Under the pieces are notes generated by a model that worked only from the letters and a program-made list of their open reading frames with translations, was not told the DNA's origin and ran no database searches. Both the position numbers and the translations under genes were made by a program. From Sphaerosporella brunnea (taxonomy: Eukaryota > Ascomycota > Pezizomycetes > Pezizales > Pyronemataceae), in NCBI GenBank assembly GCA_008704415.1, contig VXIS01000450.1, positions 1 through 30,178 on the forward strand: a stretch of DNA of 30,178 bases, given 5' to 3'. Shown in pieces: positions 1 through 9,669 of this stretch. Position 1 is the stretch's first letter; each line of letters starts with the position of its first letter.

Positions 1-26
1 CGGGGCCTCTGCCGGAAGATGAATGA
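1..26 (+). pseudogene. 3' tail of a Gypsy pol gene (partial, cut by window edge)
   Basis: The last codons read G-P-L-P-E-D-E followed by TGA at 24-26. They match the end of the chromodomain pol ORF at 19412-19435 (G-S-L-P-E-D-E, stop), and the DNA that follows is also the same. This is therefore the 3' end of a second Gypsy copy whose body lies upstream of the window. A purine-rich tract at about 46-58 lies just before the LTR, as expected for the plus-strand primer. Confidence 0.8.
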
Positions 27-60
27 GCTTCGCTGGAGCTCAGCCGTAGGAGGGGGATAC

Positions 61-560
61 TGTCACGGCGCAAGTTTGGATGGAGTCTTCCGACTAAGCT
101 ACCGGCTTTTACTCTCGATGGAATCGGCTGAAACCCTCAGATCTAAGACTTTAAAGGATGCTGATTTATTTGCTGTTCTCAGATTTATCCCCCCGTGGAT
201 GGTTGTCACGTGGTGAGGTTCGGAAGTGGAGGTTGTTTGTGGTGTCGTGATGAGGCTCTGTAGGGAGGCTCGGTGGGATGGCTCCGAGCCGAGGTTATGT
301 TCGGTTACCACGTGGCGCGGCGCACCGCGATCACGTGATTGCTATAAGGGGCCTTCGCTTCCGCTTTGTTGTTCGTTTTCCTTTCCTCTTTACTGAACCT
401 TCGTATGTCAATCTGAGTACCTTCGTTCCAATCTGAATCCTGACCGTGCGCGTCGCGCCTCTTGTCCTGCCTTTGGATCTTGTTCCTGCTCTCGTTCTTG
501 CCCCCTCTGTACGCGAGTACCTTGGGCCCCTCCAGTCTGTTCTCGACCCTCTCCGTTACA
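61..560 (+). repeat. Gypsy 3' LTR (copy 1), 500 bp
   Basis: The repeat starts TGTCACGGCG and ends CTCCGTTACA, with the TG..CA ends typical of LTRs. It matches 19470-19981 over its whole length with only scattered substitutions. The copy at 19470 carries an extra 12 bp (a duplicated CTCTTGTCCTGC) that this one lacks. It directly follows the pol stop and purine tract, so it is a 3' LTR. A TATA-like CTATAAGG lies near 342-349. Bases 561-565 (GGACA) would be the right-hand target duplication, but the left one is outside the window. Confidence 0.9.
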
Positions 561-861
561 GGACACACTTCTGCAGCTATCGCCTGATTGAACGGGTAAG
601 CTTTGATGCATAGAATGCCATATTGAAGTGCTGCAGTAGCTATAACATGATGACCAATTACCGAAGGGACTTTGGTTCTTATCAAGTCTTGTCACAGGTG
701 ATCACCTCATATATCCATCATGTACTTTTTCGTATAATGGTCAGGTGCAACTTAATGTGAGTTATTTTGTACGCTGGAAAAAACCTTTTTTCTATAGGAA
801 CCGGCAACTAACCACTTATTGCCATATAACTCACAGTGAATAACCTGTGACAACTGCAAGG
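561..861. other. Gene-free stretch with a diverged R1 fragment
   Basis: No convincing coding region is seen. From about 751 to 856 the sequence GTGAGTTATTTTG, a run of A and T, and GGCAACTAACC resembles the 5' half of repeat R1 (compare 908-965 and 20223-20280), but it is more diverged. The stretch directly abuts the full R1 copy at 862. Confidence 0.5.
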
Positions 862-1157
862 TGTTAGACCAACACAGTTGTTCTTATTCATTTGTATGCG
901 TACGCATGGTGAGTTATTTTGCCCCCAGAAAAGAACCCTTTTACTGTGGGTTCCAGCAACTAACTTCACCACCCCCATGATCACGTAAGTCTTGCAATTC
1001 TTAAGACACTTCCCAATAGAGTGGACCCACTGATGATTATACAGTTTCACTGTTGATAATCATCAAAGTCAATAAACCGTTGAGTAACCCTTAAGGTAAT
1101 GTTGGCCTAACTCATAAGGGGGTATCAAAAATGATACTGTAGGAGGTGGATGTAACA
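862..1157 (+). repeat. R1: LTR-like repeat, copy 1 (296 bp)
   Basis: It starts TGTTAGACC and ends GGATGTAACA, i.e. TG..CA ends, and is homologous to 20162-20470 throughout. A small hairpin (GTTGAT-AATC-ATCAA) near 1051-1066 is kept in all copies. No matching 5-bp flanks were found: CAAGG lies on the left and CATCA on the right. CAAGG also precedes the copy at 20162, so it may belong to the repeat. No internal protein-coding region is attached. Best reading is a solo LTR or a short non-autonomous LTR element. Confidence 0.65.
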
Positions 1158-2480
1158 CATCAAGCCAAAGACGCGATGTTTGGTCGACCTAAAACCTTCA
1201 GAGTAGGAAAGGTGGTTGCGCAAGGCATGCGATGCAGAAGATCAGGTGATGGAGCACCAAAGGGGATGAGCATCTGCCTGCAACACGAGACTGCAATCCC
1301 TGTACGGGGTGATGTGTTCCGTGTGTGACTCACACCTATGACCCATCCTTTGAAATCAAAGTGTGAGTCATAGCAAAGGTGGGGCGATCTTTGTAAGGGC
1401 CTTGAAGCCCACAGTCATAGAGACTGTCGGAACGCCAGCAAGGGGGTTAGAGGGCTGGGTATGGCTCAGGCAGAAGGGTAGTCTCCGGAGCGGCTTCCTA
1501 CTATAAGTAGGACTGCTCCCACGCAGAGAACCCCCTCTTTTCCAGCAGCAAGAACTACTAGTATCCACCTCAAGAAAGAAAAACCTTAAAATTCTATTAT
1601 TTAGGATTTAGTCTTAGATCTATTCTTTCAAGACCTTTAGTTTATTCCACGACCCTCTGGCAGACTGAGCCTCGTTATATCAGAATTTTAGGACTTCTTC
1701 TCACTTTGAATTCTCAAAACGGCATCCATCATCCTCAAACCAACCCCTCAGATTCCCCTCCTTAAATGGAGCCCCCAAGCATATTTAGAGGCTGACAATC
1801 GTCGCCTCGCAATCCGAAAACCCAGAGAAGTTGCATCCCTTATCCTAGGGGTTTTAGGGTATGATGTCACGATGGTGATACACGTCTATCACGTTCTCCC
1901 ATCGCTGTCGGTAGCAGTTCGAGTTGCAACTACCGACCTCAGTGGATCGCAAATTAGCTACTGATGCCGATGTTAGAACGATACCGAGGCCTATCCAAAC
2001 AGGCCCTTAGCAACTATGAGGTAGCTTACACTTTTCGCCTGCGGAGGGGGTAGTCTGCATATCCGCCGTAGTGTTAAAGGATCCGCTATTCTTCCCAACT
2101 ACAACTCTTGCCTGGGTAAGATGGACCTCTATAGGCAGCAAATTGTTTAGGCCCCGCCGAATGGATCCGAAGCGAGGCATGGGTCACAATTTACCTACCG
2201 GGGGTAATCGTCAGACCACGGCGCTCTGTAAGTTCTCAAAATCCGAATTTGTTCCCCGGTCTAGTCCTGCAACCATTGTCAGTGAGAGCGGAAGGAGGGA
2301 ATTCTGGCAAAGCAAAAATCATGTCAATCGGATAAATTTTGGTGGAGATAGAGGGAGATGCAAGGCTCGAGTATAGAGGCGCAAGTACCAACACTCCAGC
2401 GCGGTCTCAGGCTTCGGGATATCAGTGTATGAGAGCTATGCATGGATTCTATCTTCAATAGTTCCTAACCAGTAGTGTTT
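1158..2480. other. Intergenic, no gene seen
   Basis: No ORF with recognisable protein features was found on either strand. The part around 1362-1600 has an LTR-like look (TGTGAGTCATAG start, a TATAAG box near 1501) but no defined end or second copy. The rest looks like unique or old decayed sequence. Confidence 0.5.
1326..1373. repeat. Inverted repeat, 10-bp perfect arms
   Basis: TGACTCACAC at 1326-1335 is the exact reverse complement of GTGTGAGTCA at 1361-1370. A second offset pair is CTATGAC (1336-1342) with GTCATAG (1367-1373). The spacer is 25 bp. TGACTCA-type cores are known bZIP (AP-1/Gcn4-like) sites, so this could be a paired binding site or the edge of an old repeat. Function is not shown. 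Confidence 0.4.
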
Positions 2481-3533
2481 GAGCTGCCCGACGAAGGGAA
2501 TTTTGAGCTCACGCCGGGCCAAAGCACAAGATATCACTCGTTTTACCTGTTCGTGTGCCAAAACCCTAACCCTCTCCCCGTATTAACTCACGGCCACCTG
2601 CCTTTAAAGCAGTTTCTGCTCCATAGATTGTCTCTATTTGCCTTTATCCATGATTATGTGGAGCCCTTTCTTATTCTTTCTTTGTTGTGGTTGCGTTGAT
2701 AGCCGTGTAAAAACACCTGTGTTCACCGTCGGAAGTGGGCTATATGTCTGCCTACCACTTCATGATCGGACTGGCACGCGCAGGCTTGCCGTCGAGGTCA
2801 CCGCTTTTCGTGCGGCGTCTTCCGCGCTCTTTTCTTCCATTGCTGTGTCTCTCCCTTCTCTTCTGCTTTCCCTCTCGCTTTTCTTTTTCCGCCAGTTCAT
2901 GACGACTTTGCCCCACCACTCCTGCGATTGGTTGTGAGGGCCGTACTCGAAATACCTCGTCCAACGGGAAGCAAGTCCCAGTCCAGTTCGTCTGCATAGT
3001 GGCGAAGATATCGACTGGCGGTGTAGTATATCCAAGTACCTTCTACGTTCTACGTAGTACTGTACTCTATGCCCTTGTACTCTACATGTCACCTTGCTGA
3101 ATCAACACAATCGAGGTTTCGTGCAACCTACCTACACCGCCCCGCCCTACACTCCCCCTCCAAGTAAGAACCCCAGCCATCCATCGCAAGTGCTCTCTTC
3201 GCAGAACATCGATTCCAACAAGCCTAGATACCTGTCACAGAATATAGGATCTGGATCGGCGTAACCCAGTCCTAAGATCTCATCTCGTCTTGGAATATCC
3301 TCGAAAACACACGGCAATCCCCTTACAACATAGCAACACATAAGAATCTTCCGCGCATCGCACAACAAATCGAGAGAGAGCGATAGGCAAAACAAAAAAC
3401 AAAAACAAAAACAAAAAAAAACAAGTGGCGACTAACGACCAGTACCATCATCTCCCCAGTCTGAACTCACAGGCTCGCAATTCGAGACACAACCCCCCGC
3501 GTAGCAAGCAGCGCACTGCTCTACACTTCCACC
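2481..3533 (+). promoter_or_regulatory. Upstream region and 5' leader of sch9
   Basis: No coding region is seen on the plus strand before the ATG at 3534. Visible elements are a telobox-like AAAACCCTAACCCT at 2560-2573, a long pyrimidine-rich stretch at about 2815-2895, a C-rich block near 3134-3165, and an A-rich tract at 3390-3423 ending about 110 bp before the ATG. Pyrimidine tracts are common near fungal transcription starts. A 5' UTR intron cannot be excluded. The transcription start is not known. Confidence 0.45.
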
Positions 3534-6469
3534 ATGGTCGTTCCAGGGTTCAACGTCCATTTTTTCCGAAGCGGGAATGCCGTGTCCGCGATGACTTCGA
3601 CCCCATCCAACTCAGCAGCTACCCCTCTTTCACTGCGCACATCAGCGACTCCCTCTCCTGCTACCCCGGTTGACGAACAGTCCCCTGCGCTTCAGTCTGA
3701 TTCACTGTCATCAGACGGCGTCCACTCGCCTCCCCGCTCGCGACAACATTCTCCCAGTCTTCGCGCCCCGTCCACCCCCGTCGCGACAAACGCCGGTAAC
3801 GGTCCCACAACTGCGACAACCCACTCGAACGCTCTTGCCGCCCCACGCCCACAATTGCCGTCACATTCAATATCAAATGCGTCTGCATCCGATATGTTGA
3901 GAGCAGTGGCAGGTCAAAGGTAAGGGCATTGAGGGTTGCCTGTTTCTTTGTGTGTAGAGAGGGGTCGGGATAAGCCGCTGTCGCAGTTCTGGAACGCCGC
4001 CTTTGGCCGAGCGTTCCTTCTCATGCCTACTGGTGCATATTTACCTTTGGTTTTTGAGTGTCAACCGCGTGTTCATTATACCTTCCAATTAAATTTTTTT
4101 TTTTCTACCAATACATTTCACGTTCAAATGTTTGGATTGTTTAGACGGAAACGCAAGGCTGACTCCCTTGACCTGTGCACTCCTAGGTCAGATGAGGAAG
4201 AGCAATTGAGTGGCCAAACAACCCCAAATCCGAGTGGGTTGGACAAGAGGCTGCCGGGGATATCGCATCAGTTCCATCAGGTTAGTTTCCTTTTCCCCAC
4301 GAGTGCAATCACAGTGCAAAGGCCAGAAAAATTGCTGACACCGTTTCCGAACTATGGGGTTCGAAGGATACACCGCCAGCAACGCCTCGTGGGACAACTT
4401 CGACTGGAAGCGCTCTAAACCCACCGGCCGCCAGCACCCCATCACCGACAAATCCTCCAGTCGGTCCACCGAAGGGCAAGTTGATAGTGAAGATCATAGA
4501 GGCGAAGGATCTACTGCCCAGCAGGTACTCTTATGTGGTCTGTACATTTGAAAGCAACGAGTTCATTTCCCAAGGGCCACGGAAATCGATGGACGGGGCG
4601 GATAGCCATGGGAATGAACAGAGTGTCAGGAACGGGCCTGGTGATCCACCCTCTCCAGGCGGTTTGGGAAAGACCATCGCAATCCCCATGACTAGCCGCC
4701 AGAGTTCAAGCACCAGTCTCTCTGAGCTTCAAGGATCCAAACCTTCGAACGGTGGGATAACCAATCCGAAATGGGGGCACAACGCTGTCTTGTAAGTTTC
4801 CGCCGTTTTTATTATGGTTGCTCTGGCCATTGAGTATGCTGGTCCGTTTAATGCATTTTTTACTTGCACCCGTTAAAACCTCTTCACCATGTGTGGCCCA
4901 ATCACAGGCTGACTGTAATCTCAGCGACGTCCTTGGCGAACATTCTGAGCTGGATATCTCGATATATGATCGGTCCAACCAAGAGTTTTTCCTCGGGCAC
5001 GTAAGAATTTGTCCGTTGCTTAGTCAATCTCAACCTGTTCTGGATGGATGGTTCCCCTTACAGCCGAGAACAGCCAATGAGAAAGTTTCTGGGGAAATCA
5101 GGCTTCAAATAAGTTTTGAAAAGACCAGCAAGAAGCACTATGGTCCTGAAGATTTCGACGTTCTGCGATTGATTGGCAAGGGTGTGTCTCCGTTAGGGTT
5201 GCTCTACATACATATTTTCTAATGATCGTTACATGAGTAGGCACATTTGGCCAGGTGTACCAAGTACGCAAAAAGGACACGGACAGAATATATGCGATGA
5301 AAGTTCTGTCCAAAAAGGTTATCGTCCAGAAGAAAGAAGTAGCACATACTCTTGGCGAAAGGAACATCCTCGTCAGAACCGCTACCACGGACTCTCCATT
5401 CATCGTTGGCCTGAAGTTTTCATTCCAGACACCAACCGACCTATACCTGGTGACAGACTACATGTCGGGAGGCGAGCTCTTCTGGCACCTGCAGAAGGAA
5501 GGAAGGTTCAAGGAGGATCGCGCCAAGTTTTACATTGCAGAGTTGATATTGGCTTTGGAACATTTGCACAACCACGACATTGTGTACCGCGATCTCAAGC
5601 CTGAAAACATTCTTCTGGATGCAAATGGCCACATCGCCCTGTGCGATTTTGGACTCTCAAAAGCGAATTTGGCCGCCAACGCCACCACTAACACCTTTTG
5701 CGGGACCACAGAGTACCTGGCTCCTGAAGTGCTTCTTGATGATCAAGGCTACACCAAGATGGTGGACTTTTGGTCATTGGGCGTCCTTGTTTTCGAGATG
5801 TGCTGCGGTTGGAGCCCTTTCTATGCCGAAGATACACAGCAGATGTACAAGAATATCGCTTTTGGGAAAGTACGATTCCCACGAGATGCGTTAAGTTTGG
5901 AAGGCCGCAACTTTGTCAAAGGAGTGAGTAGCCCCAAACCGCGATGGATCATGGTGTGTTACTAATTTCAATAGCTGTTGAACCGGAACCCAAAGCACCG
6001 GCTGGGAGCAACTCATGACGCCAAAGAGCTTCGGGAACATCCATTCTTCCATGATATCGATTGGGTCGAGCTACAGCGCAAGAACGTTGTACCCCCATTC
6101 AAGCCCAAACTGAGCTCGGAAACCGATACCTCAAATTTTGACCCCGAATTCACCAATGCGCCTATGACAGGCTCGCTCAATTCCCGCTCTTCTGCGCTAG
6201 CGTCCGCCAATATGCCAGCCAGCACTCCTCTCAGCCCGGGCATGCAAGCAAACTTTCGAGGATTCACATTCGTTGACGAGAGCAGCATAGATGATCATTT
6301 CTCTGGCCGAGCAGGGTTGGAGCCCATGGACGAAGACTGGGAAGATCATTGCGACAATCATTATCGATCACCATACGGCGGTTCTTCGCGGAACCACCGA
6401 ATGAGTGGTGTCGTGCGAACGGGTGAAGATGAAGGCGGAGTATTCGGCAGCGGGGGGATGGAGATCTGA
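3534..6469 (+). CDS. sch9: Sch9-type AGC serine/threonine kinase with C2 domain, six exons
   Basis: Exons by splice signals and frame: 3534-3919, 4145-4280, 4322-4791, 4925-5181, 5241-5923, 5975-6469; about 808 residues. The first 225 residues are Ser/Pro/Thr-rich. A C2 domain spans about 226-397, with a low-complexity insert as in Sch9. The kinase domain starts near 408: glycine loop GKGTFG, ATP lysine K437, catalytic D534 (YRDLKPEN), D552 of DFG. The activation-loop T568 in TFCGTTEYLAPE matches the PDK1-type site, and T742 in FRGFTF matches the TORC1-type hydrophobic motif. In yeast Sch9 is the S6K/Akt-like effector of TORC1 for growth and stress. Length and order fit the family. The ATG at 3534 has a good context (CCACC before it). 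Intron 2 (4281-4321, 41 nt, AAG acceptor) is the least certain, because the nearby CAG acceptor breaks the frame. No disabling change is seen. Exons 3-6 are very secure; the N-terminus is less so. Confidence 0.93.
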
Positions 6470-7026
6470 CGATTTTGCTATTCCGTTTGGTGTTTTTTGG
6501 ATTTCTCTATCTTCCTGACCTGTGAAATATTCTTCCATTTCCAGTGTGCACTTTTTAGGCGCAGTATTTTGTGATGTTTGCATGGTTTACCACCCGACCA
6601 TCGTCCACCCGTGTTCAAGTACCTATTTTTTCCGTTGTCCTCTCTTTACTGGGTCTCACATCGGGAGCATCGTTCTGGGACTGTATATTACATAGCCTGA
6701 TAAGTAAAAAGTTGTGATAGTGACATAATAATCTCGACGAAGGTCGAATGTGAGAGGCGGCATAGATGACGGCCATTCGTGTCGGGTCATAACCATCTAC
6801 AACTATTAAGGGTCCTCAAAGTTGGATTTCATTAGGAAATGCACTCGAATCGGGGGCACAACAAGGTTCTTCGATTGGCCAGGCGCTCCTGTTAGCTTCC
6901 AACTCGCTTTTCGCTTTCAACTCGAGAAAAGCCAGTTGGGAGAGAAAGCGCGCAGGGATCATTAGCAAGATGGGCAATAATAATCCGGAAAGAATCGTGG
7001 TGTAGTGGGCATTTCAGTAAGGCGTA
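6470..7026. other. sch9 3' UTR and intergenic DNA up to the pogo element
   Basis: This is AT-richer sequence after the stop with no ORF of note. The kinase 3' UTR presumably ends within the first few hundred bases; no clear AATAAA signal is seen. Bases 7025-7026 (TA) are the left target duplication of the next transposon. Confidence 0.6.
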
Positions 7027-7156
7027 CTCGTGCCAAGGTGGTTACCACCACCCCCGGTCGCTCGCAGGCTCGCTCCCGGGGGCACTCACAGGTGAGTGCC
7101 AGCCAGCCGAATAATAGTCACTAGGCCCAACGATAGAATTTTTCGACCGCCGCCCG
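7027..7156 (+). repeat. Left terminal inverted repeat of pogo-1
   Basis: 130 bp, pairing with 9066-9195 with only a few mismatches. It contains a perfect 9-bp hairpin, GGCACTCAC-AG-GTGAGTGCC, at 7081-7100, and a second short palindrome, GGTGGTTACCACC, near 7039. Such subterminal hairpins may be transposase or host-factor binding sites (inference). Confidence 0.93.
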
Positions 7157-7317
7157 ACAGCGACCATCACCGCCGCCCGACCGCGACAATCACGACCAAA
7201 CCATGTAGCGACGACCAAACAATGCAGCGGGCATAGTCATAGGCATCTCAGAATTGCGTGGAAATACATAGAATATAGAATATATAATTATACATGCGTT
7301 CAGTCTGGCACTACTTG

Positions 7318-9036
7318 CTATGCGTCGCCCATTTCCTTCCTACGCTTCGCCCGTTTCCTTCCTTCCTTCCGAACCTCCACACACAATGCCTTCATGAGCT
7401 TCTTCCGAGAAGATGTCAGAATCTTCTTTCTACTCTCCTTCACAGCATCAAGAAATCGTTTTCTCTCTGCCTTTGCAGCTCTCTGGATGGCAGCCTGTGC
7501 ACGCTCCAGTGCTTCTGATGCCTTTTTCGTCTCATGCTCATCCCTCCGCGCCACGATGTCGCAGGCCTGCTCGGCATACAAAACGCCGCCACGCTGAAGA
7601 TGCGTTCGCTTGGTTCGCTTGCGCCGAATAGCTTCTGCTTCTTGGGTTGCCTTAATCTCTCTCGCTGCTTCAGCACCTGCGTGTGCTTGTGCCAGCCCTC
7701 CATTCAGTGCGGTCTTAAGTCTACACTTTAGACTTGGTGTCATTCCTTCAAGGTGACAAACTTCGTTGTAAACAGATTGGAATTGACACTTCAAAGACCA
7801 TATAGTGAGAGGTACTTGTGGTGGTGCATCAGGCGGTGGAGGTGTTGTCGGTGGTCCGGGTGGCGGTGGTGTTGGCTGGAGTTCGCGCAGCTCCGGGTTG
7901 TATGGGACCAAGCCAGTGCAGCAAAATGCAGAGAGGATCGTAGACGGTTTGAACGTTTGGCGGCGTATGTCGTGGATTGCGTCGAGGAACTCCGTTTTGC
8001 CGAAGTCAATACACCCCGTCCGTGTTGCGGCATTAATCGCCTCAGCATGGTAATGCTTATATGGTTGAAAGACAACGACGTCCAGCGGCTGTAGCAGGTG
8101 GGAAGTGTGCGATGGCAAGCAGAATGGAATGATCTTGTGCTCGTCACAATATTCGATGAACTGCTTGGTGCAGTGCGAGCCATAACCGTCGAAAAGAAGT
8201 ACTCGGTATACACCCAGTCGTCGAGACGACGAGAAACGATCAAAATGGGTGAGCCAGTCCATGCATAGTTCATCGTTTGAGTAGCCAGTCTCCGAGACGG
8301 CTACAAGATAGCCTGGCGGAAGCCAGGAGAATCATTTTGCTTGATGGATGACGCCAGGAATGATGATCATTGGTGGTAGCACACCGCCATCAGCGCTGAT
8401 GGTTTCGCACACTGTAACGAGCTCTCAGTTGGTGGAACTTCCTAGATACGCTTTTCTGCTTGGGTCTTGAGTAATAACAAACTGATCTTTACCAATGCCG
8501 ACGCGAAACCCGGTCTCGTCGACGTTATATATGTCGCGTGGGTGGATGCCGTGTTCGTCGCACACCTTCTTGAACTCTGCAAACCAATTATGGAATCGTT
8601 CTGGATCTTGCGCAAGCTTTCTGTCGATGTCCATAGTATTCGCTTTCACGACATTGTATTCCGGGTGACGGTCCAGAAAATGCTTGGTCCAGTGTTCACC
8701 AACCATCGGAGGTTCAGTGTCAGGGTCGGTGTGCTCGCGCGCCAGAATGTGGTTTGCACAGCTGGTGACCATCTTCATGTGAGCTTGAGCACCGATACCA
8801 TTCAATCGATCAAGATACATGCAGACAGCAAGTTCTATGGCCTCTGTCTGCTTCTTATTTGTCGCGGGCAGATCACTTTTAGCTAGTCGACAGTTCCATC
8901 GACCTCGAAGTTGTTGTTCTGGATGGTTGAACTCGCGAGCTGCAGCGGCGATGTTGACTACATCTCTCTTCTGAAGATCCTCAATTGCAGCTTGGATTCG
9001 GGTCTCGACAGACTTATAGGACTCGGCTTGCTGCAT
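7318..9036 (-). pseudogene. pogo-1 transposase (DDE_1 family), two in-frame stops
   Basis: Read from the ATG at 9036, one frame of 572 codons runs to the stop at 7318. Order: N-terminal Psq-type helix-turn-helix (about 10-55), a CENP-B/Tc5-type DNA-binding region ending GEHWTKHFLDRHPE, then the DDE catalytic core. Asp residues are D173 (YNVDETGF), D283 (LLFDGYGSH) and D319 (LLQPLD), giving DD35D spacing as in pogo/Fot1. The C-terminus is a lysine/arginine-rich helix. The frame is broken only by TGA at codon 204 (8425-8427) and TGA at codon 235 (8332-8334). The first sits where family members usually have Arg (N-R-E-L-V-T), so CGA to TGA is likely. The frame is otherwise open. Without readthrough it cannot make a full transposase; it might be moved by a partner in trans. 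Confidence 0.92.
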
Positions 9037-9065
9037 GGTCGCGGTGGTGGTGAAAATGAGGTCGA

Positions 9066-9195
9066 CGGGCGGCGGTCGAAAAATTCTATCGTTGGGCCTA
9101 GTGACCATTATTCGGCTGGCTGGCACTCACTTGTGAGTGCCACTGGGAGCGAGCCTGCGAGCGACCGGGGGTGGTGGTAACCACCTTGGCACGAG
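9066..9195 (-). repeat. Right terminal inverted repeat of pogo-1
   Basis: Reverse complement of 7027-7156. The internal hairpin is kept with a different loop (GGCACTCAC-TT-GTGAGTGCC, 9122-9141), so the stem is conserved while the loop varies. The transposase start codon lies about 30 bp inside this repeat. Confidence 0.93.
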
Positions 9196-9197
9196 TA

Positions 9198-9511
9198 GTG
9201 TCGAGAGAGCGAACATGCCGACTCGGGATGCAAAAGAAAACACATTCCGGTACCACAATTCTACAAAATGCATTAACTGTGTCACTCCGTGTTACAAAGT
9301 GAGTGGGTCTTTCTCACTGGCCATGGACATGTGCGACTGCACCTTCTATTCTAATGCTAATGAAAAATAACCTTGAAGACCTTTATTCTGAAGTCAGGAA
9401 CGAGTTATGAACCACCTTGACGTGGGTATAAGAGACAAGGACCATTTTGGGACTAGCGATGGTTTTGAATGTGCTAGGCATATTTGAAGCTAGCTTGAAA
9501 TAAAATTGGAA
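9198..9511. other. Spacer between the two pogo elements
   Basis: About 310 bp, AT-rich, with no recognisable gene or repeat. Bases 9512-9513 (TA) are the left target duplication of pogo-2. Confidence 0.5.
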
Positions 9512-9513
9512 TA

Positions 9514-9579
9514 AAGTCCTGACCCACTTGATGGTGTACCCCACTCGATTGTGGATTGATAAGACAAAAGATTATCTAT
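9514..9579 (+). repeat. Left terminal inverted repeat of pogo-2
   Basis: About 66 bp, imperfectly paired with 11638-11703. The best block is the first 35 bp (AAGTCCTGACCCACTTGATG and onward). Similarity fades inward but short matches (CCCCCG, TCTTGTC) continue. Confidence 0.85.
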
Positions 9580-9669
9580 GCAGCTCAATCCCCCGTTCTG
9601 TCATGCCGTCTCGTTGACGAGGGCACCTGCACAAAAAAAAAAAATTATTTCCACGCTCTATGGCTGTAG

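Larger units (their letters stand above)
7027..9195 (-). mobile_element. pogo/Fot1-like DNA transposon (pogo-1), complete, 2169 bp
   Basis: It is bounded by inverted repeats of about 130 bp starting CTCGTGCCAAGG and flanked by TA on both sides (7025-7026 and 9196-9197), the Tc1/mariner/pogo target duplication. Between the repeats is one transposase gene on the minus strand with two internal stops. The two terminal repeats differ at only a few positions, which suggests a fairly recent insertion. It lies about 0.55 kb downstream of the kinase stop. Confidence 0.93.

Noticed and set aside
1362..1610. Possible Copia-like solo LTR starting TGTGAGTCATAG
   Set aside because: It has a TATAAG box and a plausible start, but no defined CA end, no second copy in the window and no target duplication.
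2560..2573. Internal telomere repeat array
   Set aside because: Only two units, so a regulatory telobox or chance is more likely than a telomere remnant.
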